NCBI GenBank assembly: GCA_904419875.1
Contig: CAJFTG010000024.1
Coordinates: 1-36,596, forward strand
DNA from: Candidatus Avimonas caecicola
GTDB lineage: Bacteria; Bacillota; Clostridia; Oscillospirales; Acutalibacteraceae
Length of the DNA stretch: 36,596 bases
Direction of reading: 5' to 3'
The translations under genes and the position numbers were made by a program. The notes beneath the pieces were generated by a model that was given only the letters and a program-made list of their open reading frames with translations, searched no databases and was not told where the DNA came from. Below are positions 22,971 to 30,632 of the stretch, one piece after another. Every line of letters starts with the position of its first letter. The first letter of the stretch is position 1.

Positions 22971-23369
22971 CTACGGCAAGAGCGCCTTTTCCAGGTCTGC
23001 GACAAACTGCGCCTGCTGCCTTTGCAGGTACGCTTTCACAAACGGCTTCAGAAAGAGCTTCTTCGCCGCCACCTCTTCTGTAAAGTCTATCTCCGTCTGC
23101 TTTCCCCTTGGCGTGAAGACGCCGACCCAGCGCCCCTGCATGTTTCCGTTGTCCATGGTAAACTCCCACCGCCTGTGCGGTTCGCAGGCGGTAACCGTAA
23201 AGGTGGTCGCATACCCCTTTTTCGTATAATCCCGAAACTGCTTTTCATTCAGGATCTCGGTTTTGCCCAGATCGCTGCGCCAGCGGGGATAATCCGCCAC
23301 GGCGGTAACAAGCCCCCACACCTTTTGGATATCCCCCGGCAGGAGGGTCTTTATGTTGGAAACCGTCAT
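22971..23369 (-). CDS. SRPBCC (START-like/polyketide cyclase) family protein
   Basis: 132 residues with the helix-grip fold pattern: IKTLLPGDIQKVWGLVTAVADYPRWRSDLGKTEIL at the N terminus, a WEFTMDNG strand, WVGVFTPRGKQTEIDFTEEV, and a long C-terminal helix ending in LEKALLP. Such proteins bind hydrophobic ligands or act as cyclases; no ligand can be told here. The start at 23369 has GGAGG nine bases upstream and overlaps the stop of the upstream nucleotidyltransferase by 4 bp. The longer frame reads the upstream gene in another frame. Confidence 0.85.
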   Translation of the reverse strand: MTVSNIKTLLPGDIQKVWGLVTAVADYPRWRSDLGKTEILNEKQFRDYTKKGYATTFTVTACEPHRRWEFTMDNGNMQGRWVGVFTPRGKQTEIDFTEEVAAKKLFLKPFVKAYLQRQQAQFVADLEKALLP

Positions 23370-24082
23370 TTTCCGGCACCTCCGCTCCATTCGCCGCCTT
23401 CCTCGCCCTGTGGACTGCCTGTGCGCCGGATCCATGCCGACGCCCAATCCAGCAGAAGGGCGGAGAAATCGGCCAGTTCCCGGCGGGACACCGCCGGCTT
23501 TCTCGTCAGCTCCATGCCGGCTTCCAAGATGCGCCGGTCCTCCGGCTGGAGCCGGGACCGCAGGGCCTCCCTCTGCTTCTCGTAAACCCCTGTCCGGAGG
23601 AAGGCGACGGCCTGCACGGTGAAGGCCGCCGACTTATACAGCCCCCGCAGGATGACCGCGCTCTTCTCATGCACCAGGTTGTGCGCGCACATATGATACA
23701 CGCTGCAGGCGCCGATACGGACGGCCCGGCGGATATCCTCGGTCCGGATCCGCTGCAGGAGGCTGTCCAGAGATCCGGAAATCGGGGTGGTATCATGGCA
23801 GAACTGAAACAGATCTGCCGGTTCCCAGGCCAGGAGCTCCTCCTTCCCGGATACAAAGCCGCAGACCTTTTCCCGGTTCGGCAGGGTATCCAGAAGGCGG
23901 CCGTATGCCTGCAGGTCCTCGGCGGACAGCCGATCCAGAATCAGGACCGCGTCGATGTCGCTGTGCGCGGTCGCCTCCCCCCGGCCGTAGCTGCCCTGCA
24001 GCCCGATCAGCCAGACGCGGCCGCCGAACCGGCTTTCCACCGCCTTTTGATAGTCCCTCATCCAGGATTCAATGGAAAACAT
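23366..24082 (-). CDS. Nucleotidyltransferase domain protein (possible aminoglycoside adenylyltransferase-like)
   Basis: 238 residues. The N-terminal nucleotidyltransferase motif is LQGSYGRGEATAHSDIDAVLI, with Gly30-Ser31 and the metal-binding pair Asp42/Asp44. A helical C-terminal part (about 110-220) resembles the four-helix bundle seen in KNTase/ANT-like enzymes and MNT-HEPN pairs. This suggests transfer of a nucleotide to a small molecule or protein; the substrate is unknown. The start at 24082 has GGAGG nearby. It lies between the MBL-fold gene (90 bp upstream) and the SRPBCC gene (overlapping), all leftward. The C-terminal 15 residues are Gly/Glu-rich and not conserved-looking. Confidence 0.8.
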   Translation of the reverse strand: MFSIESWMRDYQKAVESRFGGRVWLIGLQGSYGRGEATAHSDIDAVLILDRLSAEDLQAYGRLLDTLPNREKVCGFVSGKEELLAWEPADLFQFCHDTTPISGSLDSLLQRIRTEDIRRAVRIGACSVYHMCAHNLVHEKSAVILRGLYKSAAFTVQAVAFLRTGVYEKQREALRSRLQPEDRRILEAGMELTRKPAVSRRELADFSALLLDWASAWIRRTGSPQGEEGGEWSGGAGK

Positions 24083-24172
24083 CGCATGCCTCCGTCGGAA
24101 GTCTTTTTACCGGCGATCGGGCCGCCCGTTCCGCCGGCCCGCACCCGCACGGGCATCCCCCGTCCTTGCGCC

Positions 24173-24936
24173 TTACAGCCTGATCGCCCAGTCCCCATAT
24201 TCAAAGGTCCCGCTGCCGTGACACAGCTTCCCCTCCGCCCTGAGCCGCCGGAGCGCGTCCCGCATTCGGCCCGGCATTTCCGGCGGAACGTCCAGCGAAT
24301 GATGGCCGGGGAACACCCTTTTCACCGGCAGCGCCGCGACCTTTTCCAGGGAATCCAGATAAGCCGCAGGGTCTGTGGACGGGTAAAAGGCGAACAGCGT
24401 GCCCCTGTATACCAAATCCCCGGTAAAAAGGAACCCCCGCTCCTCTTCCCAAAAGCACATATGGCCCGGAGAATGCCCCGGCGTGTGCCGTACTTCTATG
24501 CTCCGCCCGCCAAGCCCGATGGTTTCGCCGCCATGCAGGACCTTCGTTGGGACGCCCTGAAAAACCGTATAGGCGTTCCCATCAAAGCCTTCCGGCAGAT
24601 GGGGGCAGTCCGCCGCCATCCTCCGGACGGCCTCCGCAGGCAGAGGGAAGCCGCCGTGCAGCCATCCCCATTCTTCGGCGTGGACATAAAAATCCGGAAA
24701 ATACCGATGGCCGCCGATATGGTCCCAGTGGACATGGGTCGCAACGGCAGTCACGGGCTTGTCCGTACGTTTGACCACCTCGTCATATATATATTGCCGA
24801 TTCCCAGTCCCGTGTCGATCAGCAGGCTGCGCGCGGAACCGTTCAGGAGATAGCAGTGGGTCTCTTCCCGGTGGCGGTATTCGCTGATTATATAGGTGTC
24901 CGGCTCCACCCGGTCTATGGTAAACCAATCGTCCAT
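24173..24936 (-). pseudogene. MBL-fold metallohydrolase, frameshifted at an (AT)5 tract
   Basis: Reading from the ATG at 24936 (AAGGAGC upstream) gives MDDWFTIDRVEPDTYIIS...LLIDTGLGIGNIY and then runs out of frame, stopping at 24751. Two bases later in phase, the continuing frame gives IYDEVVKRTDKPVTAVATHVHWDHIGGH, the zinc motif HxHxDH, followed by HTPGHSPGH, FTGDLVY and FPGHHS, all the metallo-beta-lactamase fold motifs. The break is exactly at ATATATATAT (24785-24794). Four AT units instead of five would restore one 253-residue protein. It is therefore a frameshift, a phase-variable gene or a sequencing error. If intact it would be a glyoxalase-II-like hydrolase. Confidence 0.85.
24785..24794. 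repeat. (AT)5 dinucleotide tract causing the frameshift
   Basis: Five AT units within the coding part of the MBL-fold gene. Removal of one unit restores the reading frame. Confidence 0.9.
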
Positions 24937-25936
24937 TCGCCAGCTCCTTTTCCGCGGCCTCCCGGGTTCCTGCTGCCGCTCCTCTCTGCGCTCTTCCCCG
25001 CGCTCTTCCTTGTGCCCCTTCCTGTGCTCTCCCCTGCGTTCCCTTCGCTGCGCTGTGTTCCCGGTTCCGTTCCCGCCGGCGCCTCGCCGGCCGTGCTCTT
25101 CCCCGCGTGCGTACCGGCGTTCGCATCGGCCCGGGCTGCCGTGCCGCCGGCTGCTTGCCGCTCTTCCTCCGAAACTCCCCGCGAACCCCCGAGGGAACAG
25201 CAGACCGAACCGTCATTATTTTTCACGCGTCAATTTACAACGCCGCTGCGGGGAACGCACAGGCTGCCCGCGTTTTCAACCGGCCTTTGCCGAATTCCCT
25301 GCGGGAAGGTACGGGAACCGGCCATGGGCGCCTCCCCTGCCGGGAGCCGGCTCGACGGCCGCGCAGCATGCCTGAATCCTTCGGTTCATTTCCCGCCCTT
25401 TCCCCCTCCCGACGCCGCGTTTTCCCTGGCTTCCGCCTGTTTTACCATCGTTTTTCCTTTTGCCGGCCCGTGGGTCGGCCTGCCGGGAACACGCAAATGC
25501 CTCACAGCAATTCTGCGGCGTCCTCTCCCCCGGGCGCCGCAGAGCGGCCCCTTGACCGGGCCTCCCGGAAACCGGCGGCGGAGAGGATGGAAAAACTCCG
25601 TACAGCAGCCGGATCACGCACGGCTTTTCCGAGCTTCCCGATGCCGGTCGCCCACTGCCCGGCGCCCGGTAAGCCGGCCAGGCACACGGTTTGCCCCGCC
25701 GGCCGTTCGACCTCTTCCGGCCGCTAATGCCGGCCGGAAGGGGGAGTGCCTCGAGAGCGCCTCAAAAGCGCCTTGAAACTCTTTCCCCCGCCGGTTTCAT
25801 CCGCCGTGCCGCGGCCGCCCGTTTCCTTCAGGCCAGCCGGCGCCCCGTTTCAAGCCGTGCGCCCCATGCCGCCGGAGCCGCACCGGTCAAAAGGCGGGCC
25901 GGTTTCATCCCGCGCCGCCAAACCGCCGGGGGGATT
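24937..25936. other. 1-kb GC-rich intergenic region with low-complexity repeats
   Basis: No supportable gene. The first part (about 24960-25110) is a degenerate array of GCTCTTCC/GCGC-type units, so that all frames translate as repeated Gly-Arg-Ala or Leu-Pro-Phe runs. A 10-bp inverted repeat CTTCCGGCCG/CGGCCGGAAG lies at 25714-25740. Open frames to the right are proline/arginine-rich and lack ribosome binding sites. Confidence 0.5.
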
Positions 25937-26656
25937 TCATTCCTCCAGCCCGATCGCGTCGTCCACCGGCAGGGAGAACACCGTGCCGTGGGCCTGCGTA
26001 TGCAGGCCGCACACGTTGCAAATAGCCGCCATCACTTCGCTTTTCTTTTCCCTGGGGACGACAATCATGACAAAATCCTGTTCGTCCTGCATCGAAATCC
26101 CGAGGTGCTGACTGATGCTCTCGGAATTGCGGCGCCTGCCCCGCAGGATGGTTCCGCCTTTGGCGCCGGCAGCTCTCGCCGTGTCAACCACCTGGTCGCT
26201 GTATCCGGCCGCAACGGAAGTCCATATCACGTTATACCCCGACTTTTCATGTATCTCAGCCATATCCCCTTCGGTCCTTTCCCTGATTCGTTTTTCCACC
26301 ATAGCGCGCGATTCGTCGTTGAGCATCTGAAACAGCGGCGTTTGCAGCCCGGTAACCGGGAGCGTAATCGCGATCCCGCCGCCCCTTTGATGGAAGACAA
26401 ACCGCTGTTCCGTTTTCTCAAACAGCTCTTTTACCGCGAATTTCGGCAGGAAGCCGATGGTGATCAGCCGGGTGGTGCCTCCAAGGCCGAAGATGTCCAT
26501 GAGCTCCGAGGGAGCGGTCCCCTGCCCCCGGCACTGATAGCAGATCGGTATATGCATCGTATCGAAAATCTCTTCCAGCTTCTTCTCTTCCTCTACCCGC
26601 GTGATAAACACCAGCATACGCGGAGCAGACAGCTTTCCATCCAGCGGGATGCTCAT
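25937..26656 (-). CDS. Tandem P-II-like regulatory protein
   Basis: 239 residues that read as two GlnB/P-II-like halves. The first is RMLVFITRVEEEKKLEEIFDTMHIPICYQCRGQGTA; the second, from about residue 130, ends DFVMIVVPREKKSEVMAAICNVCGLHTQAHGTVFSLPVDDAIGL, closely resembling the last beta-alpha-beta unit of P-II proteins. No uridylylation-type T-loop is apparent. It overlaps the upstream DUF1538 gene by 4 bp (ATGA). P-II proteins commonly gate membrane transporters encoded beside them, so it probably senses a nucleotide or metabolite and regulates the DUF1538 protein; this is inferred from family and context. Confidence 0.8.
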   Translation of the reverse strand: MSIPLDGKLSAPRMLVFITRVEEEKKLEEIFDTMHIPICYQCRGQGTAPSELMDIFGLGGTTRLITIGFLPKFAVKELFEKTEQRFVFHQRGGGIAITLPVTGLQTPLFQMLNDESRAMVEKRIRERTEGDMAEIHEKSGYNVIWTSVAAGYSDQVVDTARAAGAKGGTILRGRRRNSESISQHLGISMQDEQDFVMIVVPREKKSEVMAAICNVCGLHTQAHGTVFSLPVDDAIGLEE

Positions 26657-28170
26657 TCAAAATCCTCCTCAATGTCAACGATGGTATCCTCCGCCAGGAC
26701 CTCGGCCGGCGGCGGAACCGCCTTCGCTTTGCGCACATAGATCAGCCCCATAATCTGAATGGCGATCAAAGGCGCCATGGCGACCAAAGCGACAACGCCG
26801 AAGGCATCGGTCACGATATTGCCGCCCGCCGCCGAGCAGGCGCCCATAGCCAGCGGCAGCAAGAAGGTGGATGTCATCGGGCCGCTGGCAACCCCGCCGG
26901 AGTCGAAGGCGATCCCCACAAAAACCGGCGGCACAAACCGGCTGAGTATGAGCGCCGCCGCATAGCCGGGGATAATGATCCAATAAATATTGAGCCCTGT
27001 CAATACCCTGACCATGGCAAGCGCCACGGCGCAGGCCACGCCGGCGGAAAGAGCCATGTTCATCATTTTGCGGGAGATCGTGCCGCCGGTGAGATCCTCC
27101 ACCTGCTTATTGAGGACCTGCACGGCGGGCTCCGCCTTCACGATATAGTAGCCGATCGCAATACCGATCGGGATCAGCAGCCATTTGAAAACGCCTTCCC
27201 CCAGGCCGCTTCCCAGCAGGCTGCCCACCGGGGCGAAGCCGACGTTCACCCCCGTGAGAAAGAGGACCAGTCCCAAAATGGTGTATACAAAGCCGACCGC
27301 CATTTTTAAGAGCTGCCGCTTATGGTAATTTCTGGTGAACAGCTGGAAGACCACCAGCACGCCGGCAACCGGCAGAATGCTGATCAGCACCTCTTTGCCG
27401 TAATGAGGGAGTGCGGAAATGAACTGCTTCACCACATCCTGCGTTGTGGAAACCGGGATGATTTCCGTCGCCGTATAAGCCGCGTCGGTCGGATTGTAAA
27501 AAATCCCCAGCAACAAAACCATCATAACGGGCCCTATGCTGCACAGGGCGACAAGGCCGAAGCTGTCGCTGGCCCCGTCGCGGTCGCTTCGGGCGGCGGA
27601 GAAGCCGATGCCCAGCGCCATAATAAAGGGAACCGTCATCGGCCCGGTGGTAACGCCTCCCGAATCAAACGCTACGGCGGTAAAGGAATCGGGAGAAAAA
27701 AAGGACAGTGCAAACAGCAGGACATAGGAGATCAGCAGCATCCACGAAAGGCTGATATGGAACAGAATGCGCAGGACCGCCACAACAAGGAAAAGCCCTA
27801 CCCCCACCGCCACCGTCCAGATCAAAACCGAATTGGGGATCGAGGCCACCTGATTGGCCAGCACCTGGAGATCCGGTTCGGCAATGGTAATAATGACCCC
27901 CATGAGAAAACTGACCAGCACGATCGGGACAATCCGCCTGCTTTTGATTATACGGCCGCCAACGCCCTGTCCCAGGGGCGTCATGGCCATCTCCGCCCCC
28001 AGCTGGAAAAAGCCCATGCCCACGATCAGCAGAACCGCTCCCGTCAGGAAGAGCGCCAGCGTGCCGATCTCCAGAGGCACAAGGGTGACGCTCAGCAGCA
28101 GCACAATGACCGTGATTGGAAGGACGCTGGAAAGGGATTCGCTGATTTTCTCTTTGAGTTTTTCATTCAC
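26653..28170 (-). CDS. DUF1538 family membrane transporter, fused two-repeat form
   Basis: 505 residues, about 12-14 hydrophobic segments. Internal duplication is plain: AVAFDSGGVTTGPMTVPFIMALGIG in the first half and GIAFDSGGVASGPMTSTFLLPLAMG in the second, each followed by a D(S/A)FG(L/V)VAL motif. In Halomonas the DUF1538 proteins UmpA and UmpB were reported to act together as a Na+(Li+,K+)/H+ antiporter. Here both repeats are in one chain. I assign a start at GTG 28170, with GGGGG about 13 bases upstream, which is weak. Middle gene of marR-DUF1538-P-II. The transported ion here is unknown. Confidence 0.85.
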   Translation of the reverse strand: MNEKLKEKISESLSSVLPITVIVLLLSVTLVPLEIGTLALFLTGAVLLIVGMGFFQLGAEMAMTPLGQGVGGRIIKSRRIVPIVLVSFLMGVIITIAEPDLQVLANQVASIPNSVLIWTVAVGVGLFLVVAVLRILFHISLSWMLLISYVLLFALSFFSPDSFTAVAFDSGGVTTGPMTVPFIMALGIGFSAARSDRDGASDSFGLVALCSIGPVMMVLLLGIFYNPTDAAYTATEIIPVSTTQDVVKQFISALPHYGKEVLISILPVAGVLVVFQLFTRNYHKRQLLKMAVGFVYTILGLVLFLTGVNVGFAPVGSLLGSGLGEGVFKWLLIPIGIAIGYYIVKAEPAVQVLNKQVEDLTGGTISRKMMNMALSAGVACAVALAMVRVLTGLNIYWIIIPGYAAALILSRFVPPVFVGIAFDSGGVASGPMTSTFLLPLAMGACSAAGGNIVTDAFGVVALVAMAPLIAIQIMGLIYVRKAKAVPPPAEVLAEDTIVDIEEDFE

Positions 28171-28222
28171 AACAGTCTAAAGGCCCCCTTTGCCGCGGGG
28201 GACGGCGCACGCCCCCGCCGTG

Positions 28223-28648
28223 TCATGTCTGGCGCATAAAATACTGTACCAGCTTTCTATTGATTCGGAGAAAAGCTTCCGCCTCTTCCGGCCCCAGCTC
28301 TTCAAACGCCCGGGCCATAATATCCACCGCCTCCTCCGTTCTGTCCCGATTCAGCCGTTCCCCTGCCTCGGTCACCAAAACCAGGATTTGGCGGTGGTCG
28401 CCCGGGTCTGTCGTGCGCGCGGCCAGCCCCTCCCGCTCCATATGGTTCAGCAGGGCGGCCACCCGCGCCGAGCTGATTCCCATTTTTTCGCTCAGCTCCT
28501 TGGGATGAACGCCTTCCCGGTGCGCCGCCAGATAATTCAGCGCCGAAAAAGTGCCCCTCTCCAGAGCGGACAGCTTTCGGATCGCCGGCATCCGATACAG
28601 AAGCGCCCTGAGGCCGATCAGATTTTCCGCCAGTGCACGGTAATCCAT
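28223..28648 (-). CDS. MarR family transcriptional regulator
   Basis: 141 residues with a winged helix VHPKELSEKMGISSARVAALLNHMEREGLAARTTDPGDHRQILVLVTEAG (the DxR wing motif as DHR) and dimerisation helices at both ends. First gene of the operon with the DUF1538 transporter (52 bp downstream) and the P-II-like protein. A 13-bp palindrome between its promoter and start codon suggests autoregulation. The start at 28648 has GGAGG eleven bases upstream. Confidence 0.9.
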   Translation of the reverse strand: MDYRALAENLIGLRALLYRMPAIRKLSALERGTFSALNYLAAHREGVHPKELSEKMGISSARVAALLNHMEREGLAARTTDPGDHRQILVLVTEAGERLNRDRTEEAVDIMARAFEELGPEEAEAFLRINRKLVQYFMRQT

Positions 28649-28670
28649 GGGGTGGATAACCTCCGAATAG

Positions 28671-28691
28671 CTAATATTATTAGTAATTATA
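28671..28691 (-). promoter_or_regulatory. Promoter -10 and palindromic operator of the marR-DUF1538 operon
   Basis: Minus strand TATAAT (28691-28686), immediately followed by the 13-bp palindrome CTAATA-A-TATTAG (28683-28671). The -35 is weak. A regulator on the palindrome would cover the transcription start. Confidence 0.6.
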
Positions 28692-29036
28692 AAAAAAGTT
28701 TATGCAGCGGATATGAACAAAATGTTATGTATCTGTTAAGGAACCGCCGCTTCAACCGAATATTAAGCGGTGCGTCCGGACCAGAAGCAGGGATGCTCCC
28801 CTTCACGGCGGACCTGCCGCGGCGGGGCGGTTCCGCCGCAGCGGGGTAGCAGGCTTCTGTAAGCCGGATGGATTCCCGAACCGCGATTCCGTATGCTCCC
28901 CCTCCCCCCGCGCAGCGCCCGCCGACAATTTTTCACCCGGCTGCGCGCCGGGACAACGCGCGCAAACCCGCACAAATGCGGATTTCACCGGTATAACAAC
29001 GACCGTTCCAATCGCACGCCGCCCTTCCCATGGCGC
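28692..29036. other. Intergenic region between marR and the kinase remnant
   Basis: No gene supported. GC-rich, with an imperfect CGCGGCGG/CCGCCGC hairpin around 28818-28843. Confidence 0.35.
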
Positions 29037-29543
29037 TCAAAGGTTCACCTGGAACCGAATCCGATCGTCGCCCAGACGCAGCGCCCGGATTCCGCCGCGA
29101 TGTTTTTCCACTATGGCTTTGGCGATCGAAAGCCCGATTCCGAAGCCGCCCCCGTACGTCCTTGCTTTATCCCCGCGATAAAACCGGTCGAATAACCGGT
29201 CAAGCTCCATCCCGCCCACGGCCGCATAAGAATTATCGACCAGCAGGGTCGGGTGTTTCCCTCCGCGGAGCGTTACTCCGATCACGCCGCCCGGATCGCA
29301 GTATTTAACGGCGTTGTCCATCAGGATCGAAATAAGCTGGCGGATGGCCGCCTCATTTCCGTAATAAACAAGATCGCCGGGCAGATCGGTCAGCAGCCTT
29401 TTCTGCTGGTGGTCTATATGCTGTGCAAAGGCGGATACGGTGTCCAATACCGCTTCGCTGAGAGAAAAGGGTTCTTTGGAGAGCTTGACGTTATCCTCAT
29501 CCATTCGGGCGAGGGAGACAAGCCGGTTCACCAGTTCCGTCAT
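29037..29543 (-). pseudogene. Sensor histidine kinase remnant (ATPase domain only)
   Basis: Encodes only the end of a histidine kinase: the last dimerisation helix (EESRIMTELVNRLVSLARMDE), N box LMDNAVKYCDPGG, a degenerate G1 (VDNSYAAVGG), F box LFDRFYRGD and G2 GGGFGIGLSIAK. There is no phospho-accepting histidine (H box), no membrane sensor and no response regulator beside it. The frame stays open upstream to about 29640 without a plausible start. The ATG at 29543 has no ribosome binding site. The 5' part appears to have been lost at or near 29590-29640, where the small XRE gene begins to overlap. Confidence 0.8.
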
Positions 29544-29631
29544 TATTCGGGATTCTTCCCGAAGATCGGCAAGCCATTCGTTCGCCTCCTTCCGTGTGGA
29601 TTTTACACAGCTGCGTTTTCTCGCTTCCTTC

Positions 29632-29859
29632 TTACGCCCCTTGATCGGCGGCGTCCCCGTGCGCCGGACTGTCCAGCAGATCGTCCAGCTTGCAGCAGAG
29701 GACGGCGGAAATTTCCCTGCTCACCTGCAAGGACGGGTTCTTGGTCTCCCGCTCGATCTGGCAGAGCATCGCCTGCGAGATGCCCGCCTGCGCCGCTACA
29801 TACGCCTGGGACAGGCCCGCCGCCTCCCGGCGTTTCCGGATGTTTTCCCCTACGCTCAT
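29632..29859 (-). CDS. Small XRE family HTH regulator
   Basis: 75 residues, essentially one Cro/CI-type HTH: VGENIRKRREAAGLSQAYVAAQAGISQAMLCQIERETKNPSLQVSREISAVLCCKLDDLL. The start is the ATG at 29859, with AAGGGGG eight bases upstream. It overlaps the stop of a 27-residue membrane peptide gene (ATGA), so the two are translated together. The size and lack of any second domain fit a Cro-like or excision-control protein of a mobile element. It belongs to the leftward transcript starting at the divergent switch near 30215. Confidence 0.85.
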   Translation of the reverse strand: MSVGENIRKRREAAGLSQAYVAAQAGISQAMLCQIERETKNPSLQVSREISAVLCCKLDDLLDSPAHGDAADQGA

Positions 29860-29939
29860 TTCTTCCACCCCCTTATTACCAGCACCAGCACCGCCAAATT
29901 CAGCACCACGCAGACGGCGGATAAAATCGTACTCAACAT
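29856..29939 (-). CDS. 27-residue single-pass membrane peptide
   Basis: Starts MLSTILSAVCVVLNLAV, continues as a run of Leu/Val/Ile and ends IRGWKK: one transmembrane helix with a basic C terminus. A textbook ribosome binding site AAGGAGG lies seven bases before the ATG, and the stop overlaps the XRE start by 4 bp, which strongly supports translation. The size and shape recall small holin-like or type I toxin peptides of Firmicutes; the function is not known. Confidence 0.7.
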   Translation of the reverse strand: MLSTILSAVCVVLNLAVLVLVIRGWKK

Positions 29940-30004
29940 GGTATAACCTCCTTGTAATCTATTGACAACCATGGGTTTTTCGCCTATTCTAAAGGGGAGG
30001 GGCG

Positions 30005-30026
30005 GCCCCCGCTCCCCGGCGGGGGC
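30005..30026 (-). terminator. GC hairpin after the 40-residue peptide gene
   Basis: 8-bp stem GCCCCCGC/GCGGGGGC with a 6-nt loop, 12 bp after the stop. Only a short TTT follows on the minus strand, so it may attenuate more than terminate. Confidence 0.4.
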
Positions 30027-30037
30027 TCCCTCTTGGC

Positions 30038-30160
30038 TTACCTTGTCAGGTTGGTAATCAGGTCGATTACCGCTTTGATAAGGTTTACCAGGGCGGTAAG
30101 TAAGATCACGATTTTGAGGATGGTGTCTTGCTTACCGTTTTTCCCTTTTGGCTTGCCCAT
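30038..30160 (-). CDS. 40-residue small membrane peptide
   Basis: Begins MGKPKGKNGKQDTILK and continues as a hydrophobic helix rich in Ile/Leu/Val (IVILLTALVNLIKAV...LITNLTR). GGAGG sits eight bases before the ATG at 30160. It is the first gene leftward from the divergent promoter/operator region. I do not recognise the family; a basic N terminus and one amphipathic or membrane helix are all that can be seen. Confidence 0.7.
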   Translation of the reverse strand: MGKPKGKNGKQDTILKIVILLTALVNLIKAVIDLITNLTR

Positions 30161-30187
30161 GGGTTTGTCCTCCTTTTCTGTGGTATC

Positions 30188-30266
30188 GTTAAGGTGTATC
30201 CTTAACATGGTTATAGTATACCTTACTAATCGTAAGATGTTAATAGGTTGCCTTGCTTTAAGTAAG
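30188..30266. promoter_or_regulatory. Divergent switch: two promoters and three inverted-repeat operators
   Basis: Leftward promoter: TTAACA (30243-30238), 17 bp, TATACT (30220-30215). Rightward promoter: TTAATA (30240-30245), 17 bp, TAAGAT (30263-30268); the -35 elements overlap. Operators: O1 GTTAAGG-N5-CCTTAAC (30188-30206), O2 CTTAC-N5-GTAAG (30222-30236) between the leftward -35 and -10, and O3 CTTGC-N5-GTAAG (30252-30266) between the rightward -35 and -10. Centre-to-centre distances are 32 and 30 bp, about three helical turns. This resembles the operator layout of temperate phage switches. Confidence 0.7.
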
Positions 30267-30302
30267 ATTCTGCTTTTTGCCTAGTTTGTAAGGGGCGAAA
30301 TT

Positions 30303-30632
30303 GTGAAAACGGATAGAATACGTGAATTAGCAAAACAAAGCGATTTGTCTCTAGCTTTTCTGTGCAGACGGATAGGGGTTGCAAAGGTTTACTTTAACGA
30401 CATCGACAAAAGCGGTCGTGATATACCAGATTATAAGCTATCTGTTATCGCCGACATCCTCAACACCACCCCGGAATACTTGCGCGGAGAAACGGACGTA
30501 AAAGAAAAGCCCGCCGGCAATAAAGCCGACGAGCTGAGTGACTATGATGCTAGGGTTCTTGCCTGGTTCCGCTCTCTGCCTCCAGAAAAGAGGAAAGCAA
30601 TCCTAGAGATTGGAGATGGTCCAAAAGAATAG
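30303..30632 (+). CDS. XRE family HTH protein, probable element repressor
   Basis: 109 residues. An N-terminal HTH (IRELAKQSDLSLAFLCRRIGVAKVYFNDIDKSGRDIPDYKLSVIADILNTTPEYL) is followed by a short acidic linker and a helical tail (SDYDARVLAWFRSLPPEKRKAILEI), typical of small phage/ICE repressors. GTG start with AGGGGCG upstream. It is divergent from the leftward peptide/XRE operon across the operator region, so it probably represses both promoters. Its last 83 bp overlap the convergent gene at 30550-30711. Confidence 0.85.
   Translation: MKTDRIRELAKQSDLSLAFLCRRIGVAKVYFNDIDKSGRDIPDYKLSVIADILNTTPEYLRGETDVKEKPAGNKADELSDYDARVLAWFRSLPPEKRKAILEIGDGPKE

Noticed and set aside
24915-25226. 103-residue minus-strand frame before the MBL-fold gene
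   Set aside because: Consists of Gly/Ala/Arg/Thr repeats produced by the GC-rich repeat array and overlaps the start of the real gene in another frame.
29497-29577. 26-residue frame starting at an ATG with a good GGAGG inside the kinase remnant
   Set aside because: The peptide is unlike any family and lies out of frame within the kinase coding sequence. The ribosome binding site may be chance; it cannot be supported alone.
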